64,000 bases of DNA from NCBI RefSeq assembly GCF_003696315.1, contig NZ_RFFN01000008.1:62504-126503 (forward strand), in the 5' to 3' direction. The DNA is from Pseudomonas songnenensis. GTDB taxonomy: Bacteria > Pseudomonadota > Gammaproteobacteria > Pseudomonadales > Pseudomonadaceae. Position numbers and translations under genes: made by a program. Shown one piece after another: positions 20,637-28,725 of this stretch. A model generated the notes under the pieces. That model worked only from the letters and a program-made list of their open reading frames with translations, did not search any database and was not told the origin of the DNA. Within the stretch, counting starts at the first letter, position 1; each line of letters begins with the position of its first letter.

Positions 20637-20873
20637 GGGACGTCTCCTCTGACAGTTCGATGACATCGAAAGCCTGCATTTACCGAGTTAAGACCACGTA
20701 TCGCTGTTGCTCAAGGGCACATGGCTATAAGCCAATTTCGGCTGGTTTAGTTCTAAACATATTCCCAAACATCACTTTTGCGTATAACCGGTAGCTGGTA
20801 TCGTGCCGCCCTCCCTGAATGGGTGCGCGGCCGTGCGCGCGAATGCTGTAGACAGCCTGAAAACAGGACATTT

Positions 20874-22532
20874 ATGTACGTTTACGATCAGTACGACCAA
20901 CACATCATCGAGGATCGGGTCCGGCAGTTCCGCGACCAGACTCGCCGCTTCCTGGCTGGCGAACTCGCTGATGAAGAATTCCGCCCGCTGCGTCTGCAGA
21001 ATGGCCTGTACATCCAGCGCTACGCGCCCATGCTACGGGTGGCTGTGCCCTATGGCCTGCTCTCTTCCACCCAGGTGCGCAAGCTGGCCGAGATCGCGCG
21101 ACATTACGACAAGGGCTACGCACACATCAGTACCCGGACCAACGTGCAGTTCAACTGGCCCGAGCTGGAAGACGTACCGGAGATTCTCGCCGAGCTGGCA
21201 ACCGTGCAGATGCACGCCATCCAGACCAGCGGCAACTGCATCCGCAACACCACCACCGACCAGTTCGCCGGTGTCGCCAAGGACGAGCTGATCGATCCAC
21301 GGCCGTGGTGCGAGATCATTCGCCAGTGGTCGACCTTCCACCCCGAATTCGCCTTCCTGCCGCGCAAGTTCAAGATCGCCGTCAACGGCGCAGTCAGCGA
21401 CCGCGCCGCCATCGAAGTACACGATATTGGCCTGGAAGCAGTGAAGAACGACGCCGGCGAGTTGGGCTTCCGCGTTTCGGTCGGTGGCGGCCTCGGCCGG
21501 ACCCCGATCGTCGGCAGCTTCATCAACGAATTCCTGCCCTGGCAGCATCTGCTGAGCTATCTCGACGCTATCCTGCGGGTCTACAACCGCTATGGCCGTC
21601 GTGACAACAAGTTCAAGGCACGCATCAAGATCCTGGTCAAGGCGCTCACGCCTGAAGTGTTCGCCGAGCGCGTGGATTCCGAGTGGGCGCACCTGAAAGA
21701 CGGCCCGACGACGCTGACCGAAGCTGAAGTTCAGCGTGTCAGCAAGTTCTTCGTCGATCCGGCATACAAGGCGCTGGAAGACCAGGACGCGGCGCTAGCC
21801 CAGCTGGACGCCGAGCATCCGGGCTTTGCCCGCTGGCGCCAGCGCAACGTGGTCGCACACAAGAAGCCCGGCTACGCCGCTGTCACCCTGTCGCTGAAGA
21901 GCACTGGCGTGGCACCCGGCGACGTCACCGACAAGCAGCTCGACGCCATCGCCGATCTGGCCGATCGCTACAGCTTCGGCGAGGTGCGCAACTCCCACGA
22001 ACAGAACATGATCCTGGCCGATGTCGAGCAGGCCAAGCTGTTCGAACTGTGGCACGAACTGCGCGAGCTGGGCCTGGCTACGCCGAACATCGGCCTGCTG
22101 ACCGACATCATCTGCTGCCCTGGCGGCGACTTCTGCTCGCTGGCCAATGCCAAGTCCATTCCGATCGCCGAATCCATCCAGCGTCGCTTCGATAACCTCG
22201 ATTACCTGTTCGACCTGGGCAACATCGATCTGAACATCTCTGGCTGCATGAACGCCTGCGGTCATCACCATGTCGGCCACATAGGCATTCTGGGCGTGGA
22301 TAAGAAAGGCGCGGAGTTCTACCAGGTCTCGCTGGGCGGCAGTTCCGGCCGTGATGCGAGCCTGGGGCAGATTCTCGGTCCATCCTTCGCCCAGGATTCG
22401 ATGCCGGATGTGATCGAAAAGATCATCAACGTTTACGTGGAGCAGCGTACCGAGGATGAACAGTTCATCGATACTTTCCGCCGCATCGGCATTGATCCCT
22501 TCAAGGAGCGCGTCTATGCAGCGAATCATTAA
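20874..22532 (+). CDS. cysI: Sulfite reductase hemoprotein (nitrite/sulfite reductase family)
   Basis: A 552-residue sirohaem and 4Fe-4S enzyme that reduces sulfite to sulfide for cysteine synthesis. It has the tandem ferredoxin-like and catalytic repeats. The substrate-site Arg motifs include STRTNVQFNW and SGNCIRNTTTD. The cluster cysteines are C415 and C421 in CPGGDFC, then C458 and C462 in SGCMNACG, the last bridging to sirohaem. I chose the ATG at 20874 after AGGAC. The next gene overlaps its end by 17 bases, as usual for cysI-DUF934 pairs in Pseudomonas. The 237-base upstream region is AT-rich; no firm CysB site was identified. Confidence 0.95.
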   Translation: MYVYDQYDQHIIEDRVRQFRDQTRRFLAGELADEEFRPLRLQNGLYIQRYAPMLRVAVPYGLLSSTQVRKLAEIARHYDKGYAHISTRTNVQFNWPELEDVPEILAELATVQMHAIQTSGNCIRNTTTDQFAGVAKDELIDPRPWCEIIRQWSTFHPEFAFLPRKFKIAVNGAVSDRAAIEVHDIGLEAVKNDAGELGFRVSVGGGLGRTPIVGSFINEFLPWQHLLSYLDAILRVYNRYGRRDNKFKARIKILVKALTPEVFAERVDSEWAHLKDGPTTLTEAEVQRVSKFFVDPAYKALEDQDAALAQLDAEHPGFARWRQRNVVAHKKPGYAAVTLSLKSTGVAPGDVTDKQLDAIADLADRYSFGEVRNSHEQNMILADVEQAKLFELWHELRELGLATPNIGLLTDIICCPGGDFCSLANAKSIPIAESIQRRFDNLDYLFDLGNIDLNISGCMNACGHHHVGHIGILGVDKKGAEFYQVSLGGSSGRDASLGQILGPSFAQDSMPDVIEKIINVYVEQRTEDEQFIDTFRRIGIDPFKERVYAANH

Positions 22533-23016
22533 GAACGATCAGCTGGTCGATGAAACCTGGCACCTGCTGCCCAAGGAACAGACGCTCGACGACCTGTGCA
22601 ACAGTGACGACCTGATCGTGCCGCTGCATCTCTGGCTCGATCACGCCCATGCGTTGAAAGCCCGTGATGGCGGCCTCGGTGTATGGCTCGACGCGCACGA
22701 ACAGATCGAAGAGATCGCCGACGATCTGGAGTATTTTCAGGTCATCGCGCTGAATTTCCCGAGCTTCACCGATGGTCGTCACTACTCCAGTGCCCGCCTG
22801 CTGCGTGAACGCTATGGCTATAAAGGCGAAATTCGTGCTATCGGTGACGTGCTGCGTGACCAGCTGTTCTACATGCGTCGCTGCGGCTTCGATGCTTTTG
22901 CCATTCGCGCCGATCGTGACCCAGTCGACGCGCTGGAAGGTTTGAAGGATTTTTCGGTTACCTATCAGGCAGCGGCCGATGATGAGCGCCCGCTGTTCCG
23001 CCGGCGTCAGGGCTGA
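22516..23016 (+). CDS. DUF934 protein, sulfite-reduction partner of CysI
   Basis: A 166-residue cytoplasmic protein of the DUF934 family. It starts at the ATG at 22516, inside the cysI end, behind AAGGAG. Conserved stretches are LHLWLDHAHAL, FPSFTDGRHYSSARLLRERYGYKGE and IGDVLRDQLFYMRRCGFDAF. The family almost always follows cysI in bacteria that lack the CysJ flavoprotein. It is therefore thought to help sulfite reductase, perhaps in electron delivery, but its biochemistry is not settled. The 17-base overlap implies translational coupling. A strong terminator follows. Confidence 0.9.
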   Translation: MQRIIKNDQLVDETWHLLPKEQTLDDLCNSDDLIVPLHLWLDHAHALKARDGGLGVWLDAHEQIEEIADDLEYFQVIALNFPSFTDGRHYSSARLLRERYGYKGEIRAIGDVLRDQLFYMRRCGFDAFAIRADRDPVDALEGLKDFSVTYQAAADDERPLFRRRQG

Positions 23017-23040
23017 TACCAACTCAGCCGTACCCAGCAA

Positions 23041-23072
23041 ATGAAAAGCCCGCCTATTGGCGGGCTTTTCAT
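23041..23072. terminator. Bidirectional rho-independent terminator
   Basis: A 14-base perfect inverted repeat (arms 23041-23054 and 23059-23072, GC core GCCCGCC / GGCGGGC) has a TATT loop, an A-run on one side and a TTTT run on the other. It lies between the convergent DUF934 gene and the 33-codon gene at 23077-23178 and can end both transcripts. Confidence 0.9.
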
Positions 23073-23076
23073 TGCT

Positions 23077-23178
23077 TCACTGGTACATCCAGAAATTCGG
23101 ATGGTCGACCGGAGCGGTAACCTCTACGGCCTTTTTTCCGGCAGCGATCTGTTTGATTTTCTCGGCAAGCTTCTTCAT
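23077..23178 (-). CDS. Small hypothetical protein, 33 aa
   Basis: An ATG at 23178 on the minus strand follows GAGGA (eight-base spacing) and opens 33 codons: a Lys-rich amphipathic first half (MKKLAEKIKQIAAGKK) and a Pro/aromatic second half (TAPVDHPNFWMYQ). The stop is five bases from the bidirectional terminator, which would neatly end this gene too. There is no signal peptide or membrane helix. Family unknown to me. The strong ribosome site and shared terminator support a real gene. Confidence 0.6.
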   Translation of the reverse strand: MKKLAEKIKQIAAGKKAVEVTAPVDHPNFWMYQ

Positions 23179-23287
23179 GAACGATTTCCTCGGTTGCGGT
23201 CAGGAGTGGCGCTAGAGTCCGTCAATCGCTGCTTGCGAGGAAATTCATTACAGCTATCGCGCCGATAAACCGCTCAGTAGAAGCGAT

Positions 23288-24280
23288 TCAATCGATGCGC
23301 ACCAATATGCGCCCCACTTGGCCTCCGGCCAGGATACGCTCGATGGCCTGAGGCAGTTGCTCAAGGCTGATTTCGTGAGTCAGATCGTCGAGGTTGGCCA
23401 GCTTCCATTGCAATGACAGCTTGTCCCACATGGAGGCCTTGACCACCAGGGGGATTTCCACCGAGTCCACGCCCAGCAGATTGACCCCACGCAAGATGAA
23501 AGGCAGGACGCTTGCCTGGAAGTGAGTGCCCGCGGTGAGTCCGCAACAGGCTACGCTGGCGCCACGCTGCAACGACTTGACCACGTTGAACAGGATGTCT
23601 CCACCGACAGTATCCACCGCCCCGCCCCATTGCTCCTTGAGCAAGGCCTTCTCCACGCCAGCCTGCAATGCCGAACGCTCAACGATCTGACTGGCACCAA
23701 GGCGAGTGAGGAACGCTGCCTGATCAGCCTTGCCGGTTACCGCCGCGACCTTGTAACCGAGACTGGCCAGCAGCGCGACCGCAATGCTGCCAACGCCGCC
23801 CGTGGCTCCGGTCACGAGCAAGGGTGCTTCGCCCGGCTCCAGGCCGGCCTGTTCGAGCTTGTCGACACAGAGCGCGGCAGTCAGCCCAGCTGTGCCGAGC
23901 ACCATCGCATCGCGCAGTGACAGGCCCTGTGGCCGCTTGATCACCCAAGCTGCCGGAACGCGGATGTACTGAGCGAAACCACCAGAGGTATTCATGCCCA
24001 GGTCGTAGCCGGTGACGATCACCTCGTCACCTTCGGCGAACTCGCCCACACTCGACGAAGCCACGACGCCCGCCGCGTCGATTCCCGGCGTATGCGGGTA
24101 GGACCGGGTCACGCCGCGGTTGCCGCTCGCGGATAGAGCGTCCTTGAAGTTCAGCGAGGAATAACGCACCCGGATGAGCACCTCACCGGCTGGCAGCTCG
24201 TCGATACCCCGCTCGACGAGTCTGGATTCGAAGCGGCCGTCGGCCACCTCACTGACTTGTAGTGCCTTGAAGCTGCTCAT
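23288..24280 (-). CDS. acuI: YhdH/AcuI-type quinone oxidoreductase (acryloyl-CoA reductase)
   Basis: A 330-residue MDR-superfamily reductase. It has the YhdH pattern VRYSSLNFKDALSASG at the N-terminus, GIDAAGVV, and the NADPH-binding VTGATGGVGSIAVALL near residue 150. No zinc ligands are present. The closest characterised relatives (AcuI, YhdH) reduce acryloyl-CoA to propionyl-CoA with NADPH, which protects against this toxic intermediate. The sohB gene ends 14 bases upstream of this start, so the two probably form one leftward operon. Confidence 0.9.
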   Translation of the reverse strand: MSSFKALQVSEVADGRFESRLVERGIDELPAGEVLIRVRYSSLNFKDALSASGNRGVTRSYPHTPGIDAAGVVASSSVGEFAEGDEVIVTGYDLGMNTSGGFAQYIRVPAAWVIKRPQGLSLRDAMVLGTAGLTAALCVDKLEQAGLEPGEAPLLVTGATGGVGSIAVALLASLGYKVAAVTGKADQAAFLTRLGASQIVERSALQAGVEKALLKEQWGGAVDTVGGDILFNVVKSLQRGASVACCGLTAGTHFQASVLPFILRGVNLLGVDSVEIPLVVKASMWDKLSLQWKLANLDDLTHEISLEQLPQAIERILAGGQVGRILVRID

Positions 24281-24293
24281 CGCGGTCCCCTTG

Positions 24294-25316
24294 TCATTGC
24301 CAAAAACGTTGTTCGTTCAGCCGGCTCCAGCCTTTCAGCAAGCCGTGCTCCATGACCGTACTGGCCGCCATGCCGAAACGCTCCGGCAGGCTCTTCTTCT
24401 GGATGTAATGCAGCTGGAACAGTTCCGCTTCCTGGGCGCGCTCGGCGAGGTACTGATCACTGGTCTTCAGCTCGTCCGCCAGGTGCTTGCCCAGCGCAGC
24501 GATGCCCAGCCAGACCTCCCCGGTTGCAACATCGTCTATCGAGAGGTTCTGCCGATAGCGGGCGACGAAGTTCTTGAACAGCTCATGGGTGGTTTCCAGA
24601 TCCTCCTGGAACTTCTCCCGCCCCTTTTCGGTGTTCTCACCGAAAACGGTCAAGGTCCGCTTGTACTCACCCGCGGTGAGCACTTCGAAATCCACATCAT
24701 GCTTCTTCAGCAGCCGATGCACGTTCGGCAACTGGGCCACCACACCGATGGAGCCGAGGATCGCAAAGGGGGCAGTAAGAATCCGGTTGCCGATACACGC
24801 CATCATGTAGCCACCGCTCGCCGCCACCTTGTCGACACAGACCGTCAGCGGTATGCCAGCGTCGCGGATGCGTACCAGCTGCGACGCGGCCAGGCCATAG
24901 CCATGCACCATACCGCCACCACTCTCCAGGCGCAGAACCACTTCGTCCTGCGGTGTTGCCATCGTCAGCAGGGCGGTGATCTCGTGGCGCAGGTTGTCGA
25001 CGGCCGATGCGCGGATGTCGCCATCGAAATCGAGGACGAATACCCGCGCGGGCGTTTCAGGCTTCTTGTTCTGCTTGGCGGCCTTGGCTTCGCGTTTGCG
25101 CAATGCCTTGAACGCATCCTTCTCCAGCACGGCCTGCTCCAGGCGCTCGCGCATTGATTTGTAGAAGTCGTTGAGCTTGTGCACCTCAAGATGGCCACCG
25201 CCCTGCTTGCTGCGCCCCCGACGCATCGAAGCGAGCGCGATCAGCACGATCACGATTGCGACCACCAGCGTGACGGTCTTGGCCAGGAAGCTGGCGTAAT
25301 CGACAAGAAATTCCAC
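24294..25316 (-). CDS. sohB: SohB-like inner-membrane S49 protease
   Basis: A 340-residue protein with one N-terminal membrane anchor (about 8-30, AKTVTLVVAIVIVLIALA), a charged linker and a C-terminal S49 protease domain. The nucleophile Ser sits in KVAASGGYMMA; the downstream IGSIGVV-type loop and the Lys in AGEYKRTL supply the Ser-Lys dyad seen in SppA/SohB. The active site would face the periplasm and cut membrane-associated peptides or signal-peptide remnants. It is first in the leftward pair with acuI and diverges from the histidine phosphatase gene. Confidence 0.93.
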   Translation of the reverse strand: MEFLVDYASFLAKTVTLVVAIVIVLIALASMRRGRSKQGGGHLEVHKLNDFYKSMRERLEQAVLEKDAFKALRKREAKAAKQNKKPETPARVFVLDFDGDIRASAVDNLRHEITALLTMATPQDEVVLRLESGGGMVHGYGLAASQLVRIRDAGIPLTVCVDKVAASGGYMMACIGNRILTAPFAILGSIGVVAQLPNVHRLLKKHDVDFEVLTAGEYKRTLTVFGENTEKGREKFQEDLETTHELFKNFVARYRQNLSIDDVATGEVWLGIAALGKHLADELKTSDQYLAERAQEAELFQLHYIQKKSLPERFGMAASTVMEHGLLKGWSRLNEQRFWQ

Positions 25317-25410
25317 GTATTACCCCTCGGTGTGTTCCGGTTGCCGACAAGCACCCTTCGGCAGCAAGCCGCCAGCATACCGATGGGCCTTGGGCTGGGC
25401 TAGCGCATGC

Positions 25411-25465
25411 AATTCAAACAAACGTTCGAATTATCGTTGACACTCCGGAACGATGTCCCTACCCT
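25411..25465 (+). promoter_or_regulatory. Promoter with PsrA-like operator
   Basis: A near-perfect palindrome AATTCAAAC-N4-GTTCGAATT (25411-25432, one mismatch between arms) matches the PsrA site form CAAAC-N2-4-GTTTG closely. Five bases later comes TTGACA (25437-25442), a 17-base spacer and TACCCT (25460-25465), a strong sigma-70 promoter. The ATG of the phosphatase gene is at 25498. The site would let a TetR-type fatty-acid sensor control the operon. It is upstream of the -35, where both activation and repression are possible. Confidence 0.62.
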
Positions 25466-25497
25466 CGCGAAAAACAGTGCCGGCCGGAGCAGCATGC

Positions 25498-26196
25498 ATG
25501 GGCAGTATCTACCTGATCAGACATGGTCAGGCGTCATTCGGCGCAGAAAACTACGACGTGCTCTCTCCTCTCGGTTATCGCCAGTCCGAAGCGCTTGGCG
25601 ACTATCTGGCGCAACTTGATGTGACCTTTGATCGCTGCCTGAGTGGCGAACTTGATCGTCAACAGGACACCGCACGCACCACGATTGCCAGACTGAGCAC
25701 CCAGCCGGAACTCGAAATCGACGCGGCCTTTAACGAATTTCATGCCGATGCGGTTATCCGCGCCCACCTGCCCGACCTGCTCAAAGTCGAGCCGAACGCG
25801 ATGCATATTCTGCGTAACGCCGCAGACCATCGGGCCGACTTCCAGCGGTTGTTCACCTATGTCGTACATCGCTGGATTTCCGGTGAACATGAAAAGGACG
25901 AACTCGAGAGCTGGCAGCACTTTCTCGACCGCGTGCGCGGCGGCCTGGAACGGGTACTGGAGCACGCCGGCAAGCGGGATCGCATTGCCATCTTCACATC
26001 CGGCGGAACCATCACCGCGCTGCTACAGCTGATCATCGGCGTACCGCCGGTCAAGGCATTCGAGATGAACTGGCAGATCGTCAACACTTCACTCAGTCTG
26101 TTGAAGTTTCGTGATCGCGATGTCGCACTCGCGTCCTTCAATAGTCATGCGCACCTGCAACTTCTGAAGAATCCGGAGCTCGTCACCCATAGATGA
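25498..26196 (+). CDS. Histidine phosphatase family protein
   Basis: A 232-residue protein with the phosphoglycerate-mutase-like signature LIRHGQASFG right at the N-terminus (phospho-His in RHG), and a second catalytic patch GGTITALLQL with a late FNSHAHL. I chose the ATG at 25498, after CCGGAGC. Members dephosphorylate small phosphomonoesters or, rarely, proteins. It is the first gene of an operon with an SCP2 protein, an APH-type kinase and an SDR. The presence of both a kinase-like and a phosphatase-like enzyme suggests a phosphorylated lipid or acyl intermediate. The substrate is not known. Confidence 0.9.
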   Translation: MGSIYLIRHGQASFGAENYDVLSPLGYRQSEALGDYLAQLDVTFDRCLSGELDRQQDTARTTIARLSTQPELEIDAAFNEFHADAVIRAHLPDLLKVEPNAMHILRNAADHRADFQRLFTYVVHRWISGEHEKDELESWQHFLDRVRGGLERVLEHAGKRDRIAIFTSGGTITALLQLIIGVPPVKAFEMNWQIVNTSLSLLKFRDRDVALASFNSHAHLQLLKNPELVTHR

Positions 26197-26254
26197 GCCC
26201 AGCCCCAAGCGGCCTTGAGCTGCGCACCCATAACGACCAGAAAAGGAAACCCTC

Positions 26255-26569
26255 ATGAGCAACGTCGCCGAGACTTTCAAAGGCATGCAGTCGAAGTTCA
26301 ACCCCAGTGCCGCTGCCGGCCTGGACCTGGTGTTTCAGTTCAACATCACCGATGCCGAGAACTACTACCTGGTAGTCAAGGATGGCACTTGCGATCTGCA
26401 GCAGGGCGAATCCAGCGACGCCAACGTCACCCTGATCATGGACAGCGAAACCATGCAGGGCATCGTCAGCGGTGAAACCGATGGCATGCAGGCCTTCATG
26501 GGCGGCAAGCTGCGCGCTGAAGGCGACATGATGCTGGCCCTGAAGCTCAGCGAACTGTTCCCGGCCTGA
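26255..26569 (+). CDS. SCP2 sterol-binding domain protein, 104 aa
   Basis: A single SCP2 domain with FQFNITDAENYYLVVKDGTCD and the C-terminal MGGKLRAEGDMMLALKL. SCP2 domains form a hydrophobic tunnel that holds acyl-CoA, fatty acids or other lipids. Here it stands alone, 58 bases after the phosphatase gene and 209 bases before the kinase. A carrier for the substrate of the neighbouring kinase and SDR is a reasonable inference. A terminator-like hairpin follows, so the downstream pair may rely on read-through or a second promoter. Confidence 0.93.
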   Translation: MSNVAETFKGMQSKFNPSAAAGLDLVFQFNITDAENYYLVVKDGTCDLQQGESSDANVTLIMDSETMQGIVSGETDGMQAFMGGKLRAEGDMMLALKLSELFPA

Positions 26570-26600
26570 GCCGCAGGCGAGCCTGCCAGGTGACACAAGA

Positions 26601-26628
26601 AACCGAAGTCTCAGACTTCGGTTTTTTT
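26601..26628 (+). terminator. Rho-independent terminator after SCP2 gene
   Basis: Stem AACCGAAGTC / GACTTCGGTT (26601-26610 and 26614-26623) with a TCA loop and a run of seven T. This is a canonical terminator and separates the phosphatase-SCP2 pair from the kinase-SDR pair. Confidence 0.88.
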
Positions 26629-26778
26629 ATGCAGACGAACTTTCCGCCAGCGAATCAGGCACTTTGATTGACCGGCAACACTCAGGCCAATAACGGCGAG
26701 CGCCGCTTGGTCTGAGGAACTGCGAGCATTAGATTACTGAATCATCTTGGGCACCGAACATAAGCAGAAGGGATAACA

Positions 26779-27846
26779 ATGGCGCTTACAGATCAAACCA
26801 CCCGAGTCCGAGAAGGCGAAGAATTGCCGGTCGATGTGATCGACAGGTACCTCAAGGCGCACATCCCTGATCTGGAGGGTACGCCGCAGATTTCGCAGTT
26901 TCCCGGCGGCGCCTCCAATCTGACTTATCTGCTGAAGTACCCCGCGCTGGATCTGGTTCTGCGCCGCCCGCCCTTCGGCCACAAGGCGAAATCCGCCCAC
27001 GACATGGGCCGTGAATTTCGCATCCTCAACCAGCTCAACGACGGTTTTCCCTATTGCCCGAAGGCCTATGTGTACTGCACCGACGAGTCGGTGATAGGCG
27101 CCGAGTTCTACGTCATGGAGCGGGTCAACGGCATCATCCTGCGCTCGGAGCTACCTGCGGAGCTGAATTTCGACGAGGCGCAGACCCGTGCCCTGTGCGA
27201 GAGCTTCATCGACAAGTTCGTCGAACTGCACAACGTCGATTACCAGGCCTGCGGGCTCGGCGATCTGGGCAAGCCGGAAGGCTATGTGAAGCGCCAGATA
27301 GAAGGCTGGAGCGAGCGCTACGAGCGCGCCATGACGCCCGATGCGCCCGCATGGGAGCCGGTCAAGGCCTGGCTGAAGGACAAGATGCCGGCTGATCACC
27401 CCAAGCCCGGAATCATTCACAACGATTACCGTTTCGACAACGTGATCCTGAACCCGGACAACCCGATGGAAATCATTGGCGTACTGGACTGGGAAATGAC
27501 CACGATTGGTGATCCGCTGATGGATCTGGGCAACACCCTCGCCTACTGGATCGAGGCCGATGATCCACAGCCAATGCAGGCGATGCGTCGGCAGCCGAGC
27601 CATCTGCCCGGCATGCACACCCGCCAGGGCTTCGTCGATTACTACGCCCAGCGTGCCGGGATCGAAATTCCCTGCATCGACTTCTACTACACCTACGGCC
27701 TGTTTCGCCTGGCCGGAATCGTCCAGCAGATTTACTACCGCTTTTATCATGGCCAGACGCAAGACAAGCGTTTCGCCCAGTTCATCCACATGAACAAGTT
27801 GCTCGAGCAAAAGGCACTGCAAGTGATCGGGCAATCGAAGCTCTGA
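26779..27846 (+). CDS. APH-family phosphotransferase (ACAD10/LvaA-like)
   Basis: A 355-residue kinase-like protein. It has the nucleotide-loop region FPGGASNLTYLL, the catalytic loop HNDYRFDNVILN, and the metal-binding IGVLDWEMTTIGDPLMDLG. This places it with the phosphotransferase domain of ACAD10/11 and with LvaA. LvaA phosphorylates 4-hydroxyacyl-CoA during levulinate breakdown in P. putida. It is not an antibiotic-resistance enzyme. The companion SDR gene starts 56 bases later. A role in hydroxy-fatty-acyl metabolism is an inference from the family and neighbours. Confidence 0.87.
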   Translation: MALTDQTTRVREGEELPVDVIDRYLKAHIPDLEGTPQISQFPGGASNLTYLLKYPALDLVLRRPPFGHKAKSAHDMGREFRILNQLNDGFPYCPKAYVYCTDESVIGAEFYVMERVNGIILRSELPAELNFDEAQTRALCESFIDKFVELHNVDYQACGLGDLGKPEGYVKRQIEGWSERYERAMTPDAPAWEPVKAWLKDKMPADHPKPGIIHNDYRFDNVILNPDNPMEIIGVLDWEMTTIGDPLMDLGNTLAYWIEADDPQPMQAMRRQPSHLPGMHTRQGFVDYYAQRAGIEIPCIDFYYTYGLFRLAGIVQQIYYRFYHGQTQDKRFAQFIHMNKLLEQKALQVIGQSKL

Positions 27847-27902
27847 AGCCAACCCAAGCCCCGTGGCCCACCACGGGAACGAACAAGAAAAGAGGAACGA
27901 CC

Positions 27903-28670
27903 ATGTCCAAGACCACCCTGTTCGACCTAGACGGCAAGATCGCCTTCGTTTCCGGCGCCAGCCGCGGTATCGGCGAGGCCATCGCCAAGCTGCTCGCGCA
28001 GCAAGGGGCCCACGTGATCGTATCCAGCCGCAAGATCGAGGGATGCCAGGCCGTCGCAGATGCGATTGTTGCCGAAGGCGGCAAGGCCACTCCGGTGGCC
28101 TGCCATATTGGCGAGATGGAGCAGATCCAAGCGGTTTTCGCGCAAATCCGCGAACAGTTCGGCCGCCTCGACATTCTGGTCAACAACGCGGCCACCAATC
28201 CGCAGTTCTGCCACGTCCTGGATACCGACGTCTCGGCCTTCCAGAAGACCGTCGATGTGAATATCCGCGGCTACTTCTATATGTCCATCGAGGCCGGCAA
28301 GCTGATGCGCGAGCACGGCGGCGGCAGCATCATCAATGTCGCCTCCATCAATGGCGTCACGCCGGGCAACTTCCAGGGCATCTACTCGATCACCAAGGGC
28401 GCTGTGATCAACATGACCAAGGCTTTCGCCAAGGAATGCGCGCAATTTGGCATTCGCTGCAATGCGCTTCTACCGGGCCTGACGGATACCAAGTTCGCCT
28501 CGGCACTGGTCAAGAACGACTCGATTCTGCAAATGGCACTTCAGCATATTCCGCTGAACCGTGTCGCCCAACCGAGCGAAATGGCCGGCGCAGTGCTCTA
28601 TCTGGCCAGCGATGCGTCCAGCTATACGACGGGAGTATCGCTCAACGTCGATGGCGGTTATCTGGCCTGA
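27903..28670 (+). CDS. SDR family oxidoreductase
   Basis: A 255-residue classical short-chain dehydrogenase. The cofactor site is VSGASRGIGEAIAKLL; the structural motif NNAATN replaces NNAG. The catalytic residues are the Ser in NVASINGV and YSITKGA for Tyr and Lys. The C-terminal VDGGYLA is typical. Arg and Ser after the first strand (SSRKIEGCQ) favour NADP(H). It follows the APH-type kinase directly and is probably translated from the same message. The likely substrate is a hydroxyacyl or ketoacyl compound. Confidence 0.92.
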   Translation: MSKTTLFDLDGKIAFVSGASRGIGEAIAKLLAQQGAHVIVSSRKIEGCQAVADAIVAEGGKATPVACHIGEMEQIQAVFAQIREQFGRLDILVNNAATNPQFCHVLDTDVSAFQKTVDVNIRGYFYMSIEAGKLMREHGGGSIINVASINGVTPGNFQGIYSITKGAVINMTKAFAKECAQFGIRCNALLPGLTDTKFASALVKNDSILQMALQHIPLNRVAQPSEMAGAVLYLASDASSYTTGVSLNVDGGYLA

Positions 28671-28698
28671 CAGCTTCTGTGACGAGAACCTGTAGCGA

Positions 28699-28720
28699 AA
28701 GGGAGCCGTAAGGCTCCCTT
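28699..28720. terminator. Bidirectional terminator between convergent genes
   Basis: AAGGGAGCC / GGCTCCCTT with a 4-base loop, placed between the SDR stop (28670) and the stop of the convergent membrane protein (28726). A T-rich stretch (CTTGTTT) follows on the plus strand. Confidence 0.75.
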
Positions 28721-28725
28721 CTTGT

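Noticed and set aside
26779..27846. Aminoglycoside resistance kinase
   Set aside because: The APH fold is present, but sequence context and neighbours fit the ACAD10/LvaA metabolic branch. No resistance-type neighbours or mobile element are nearby.
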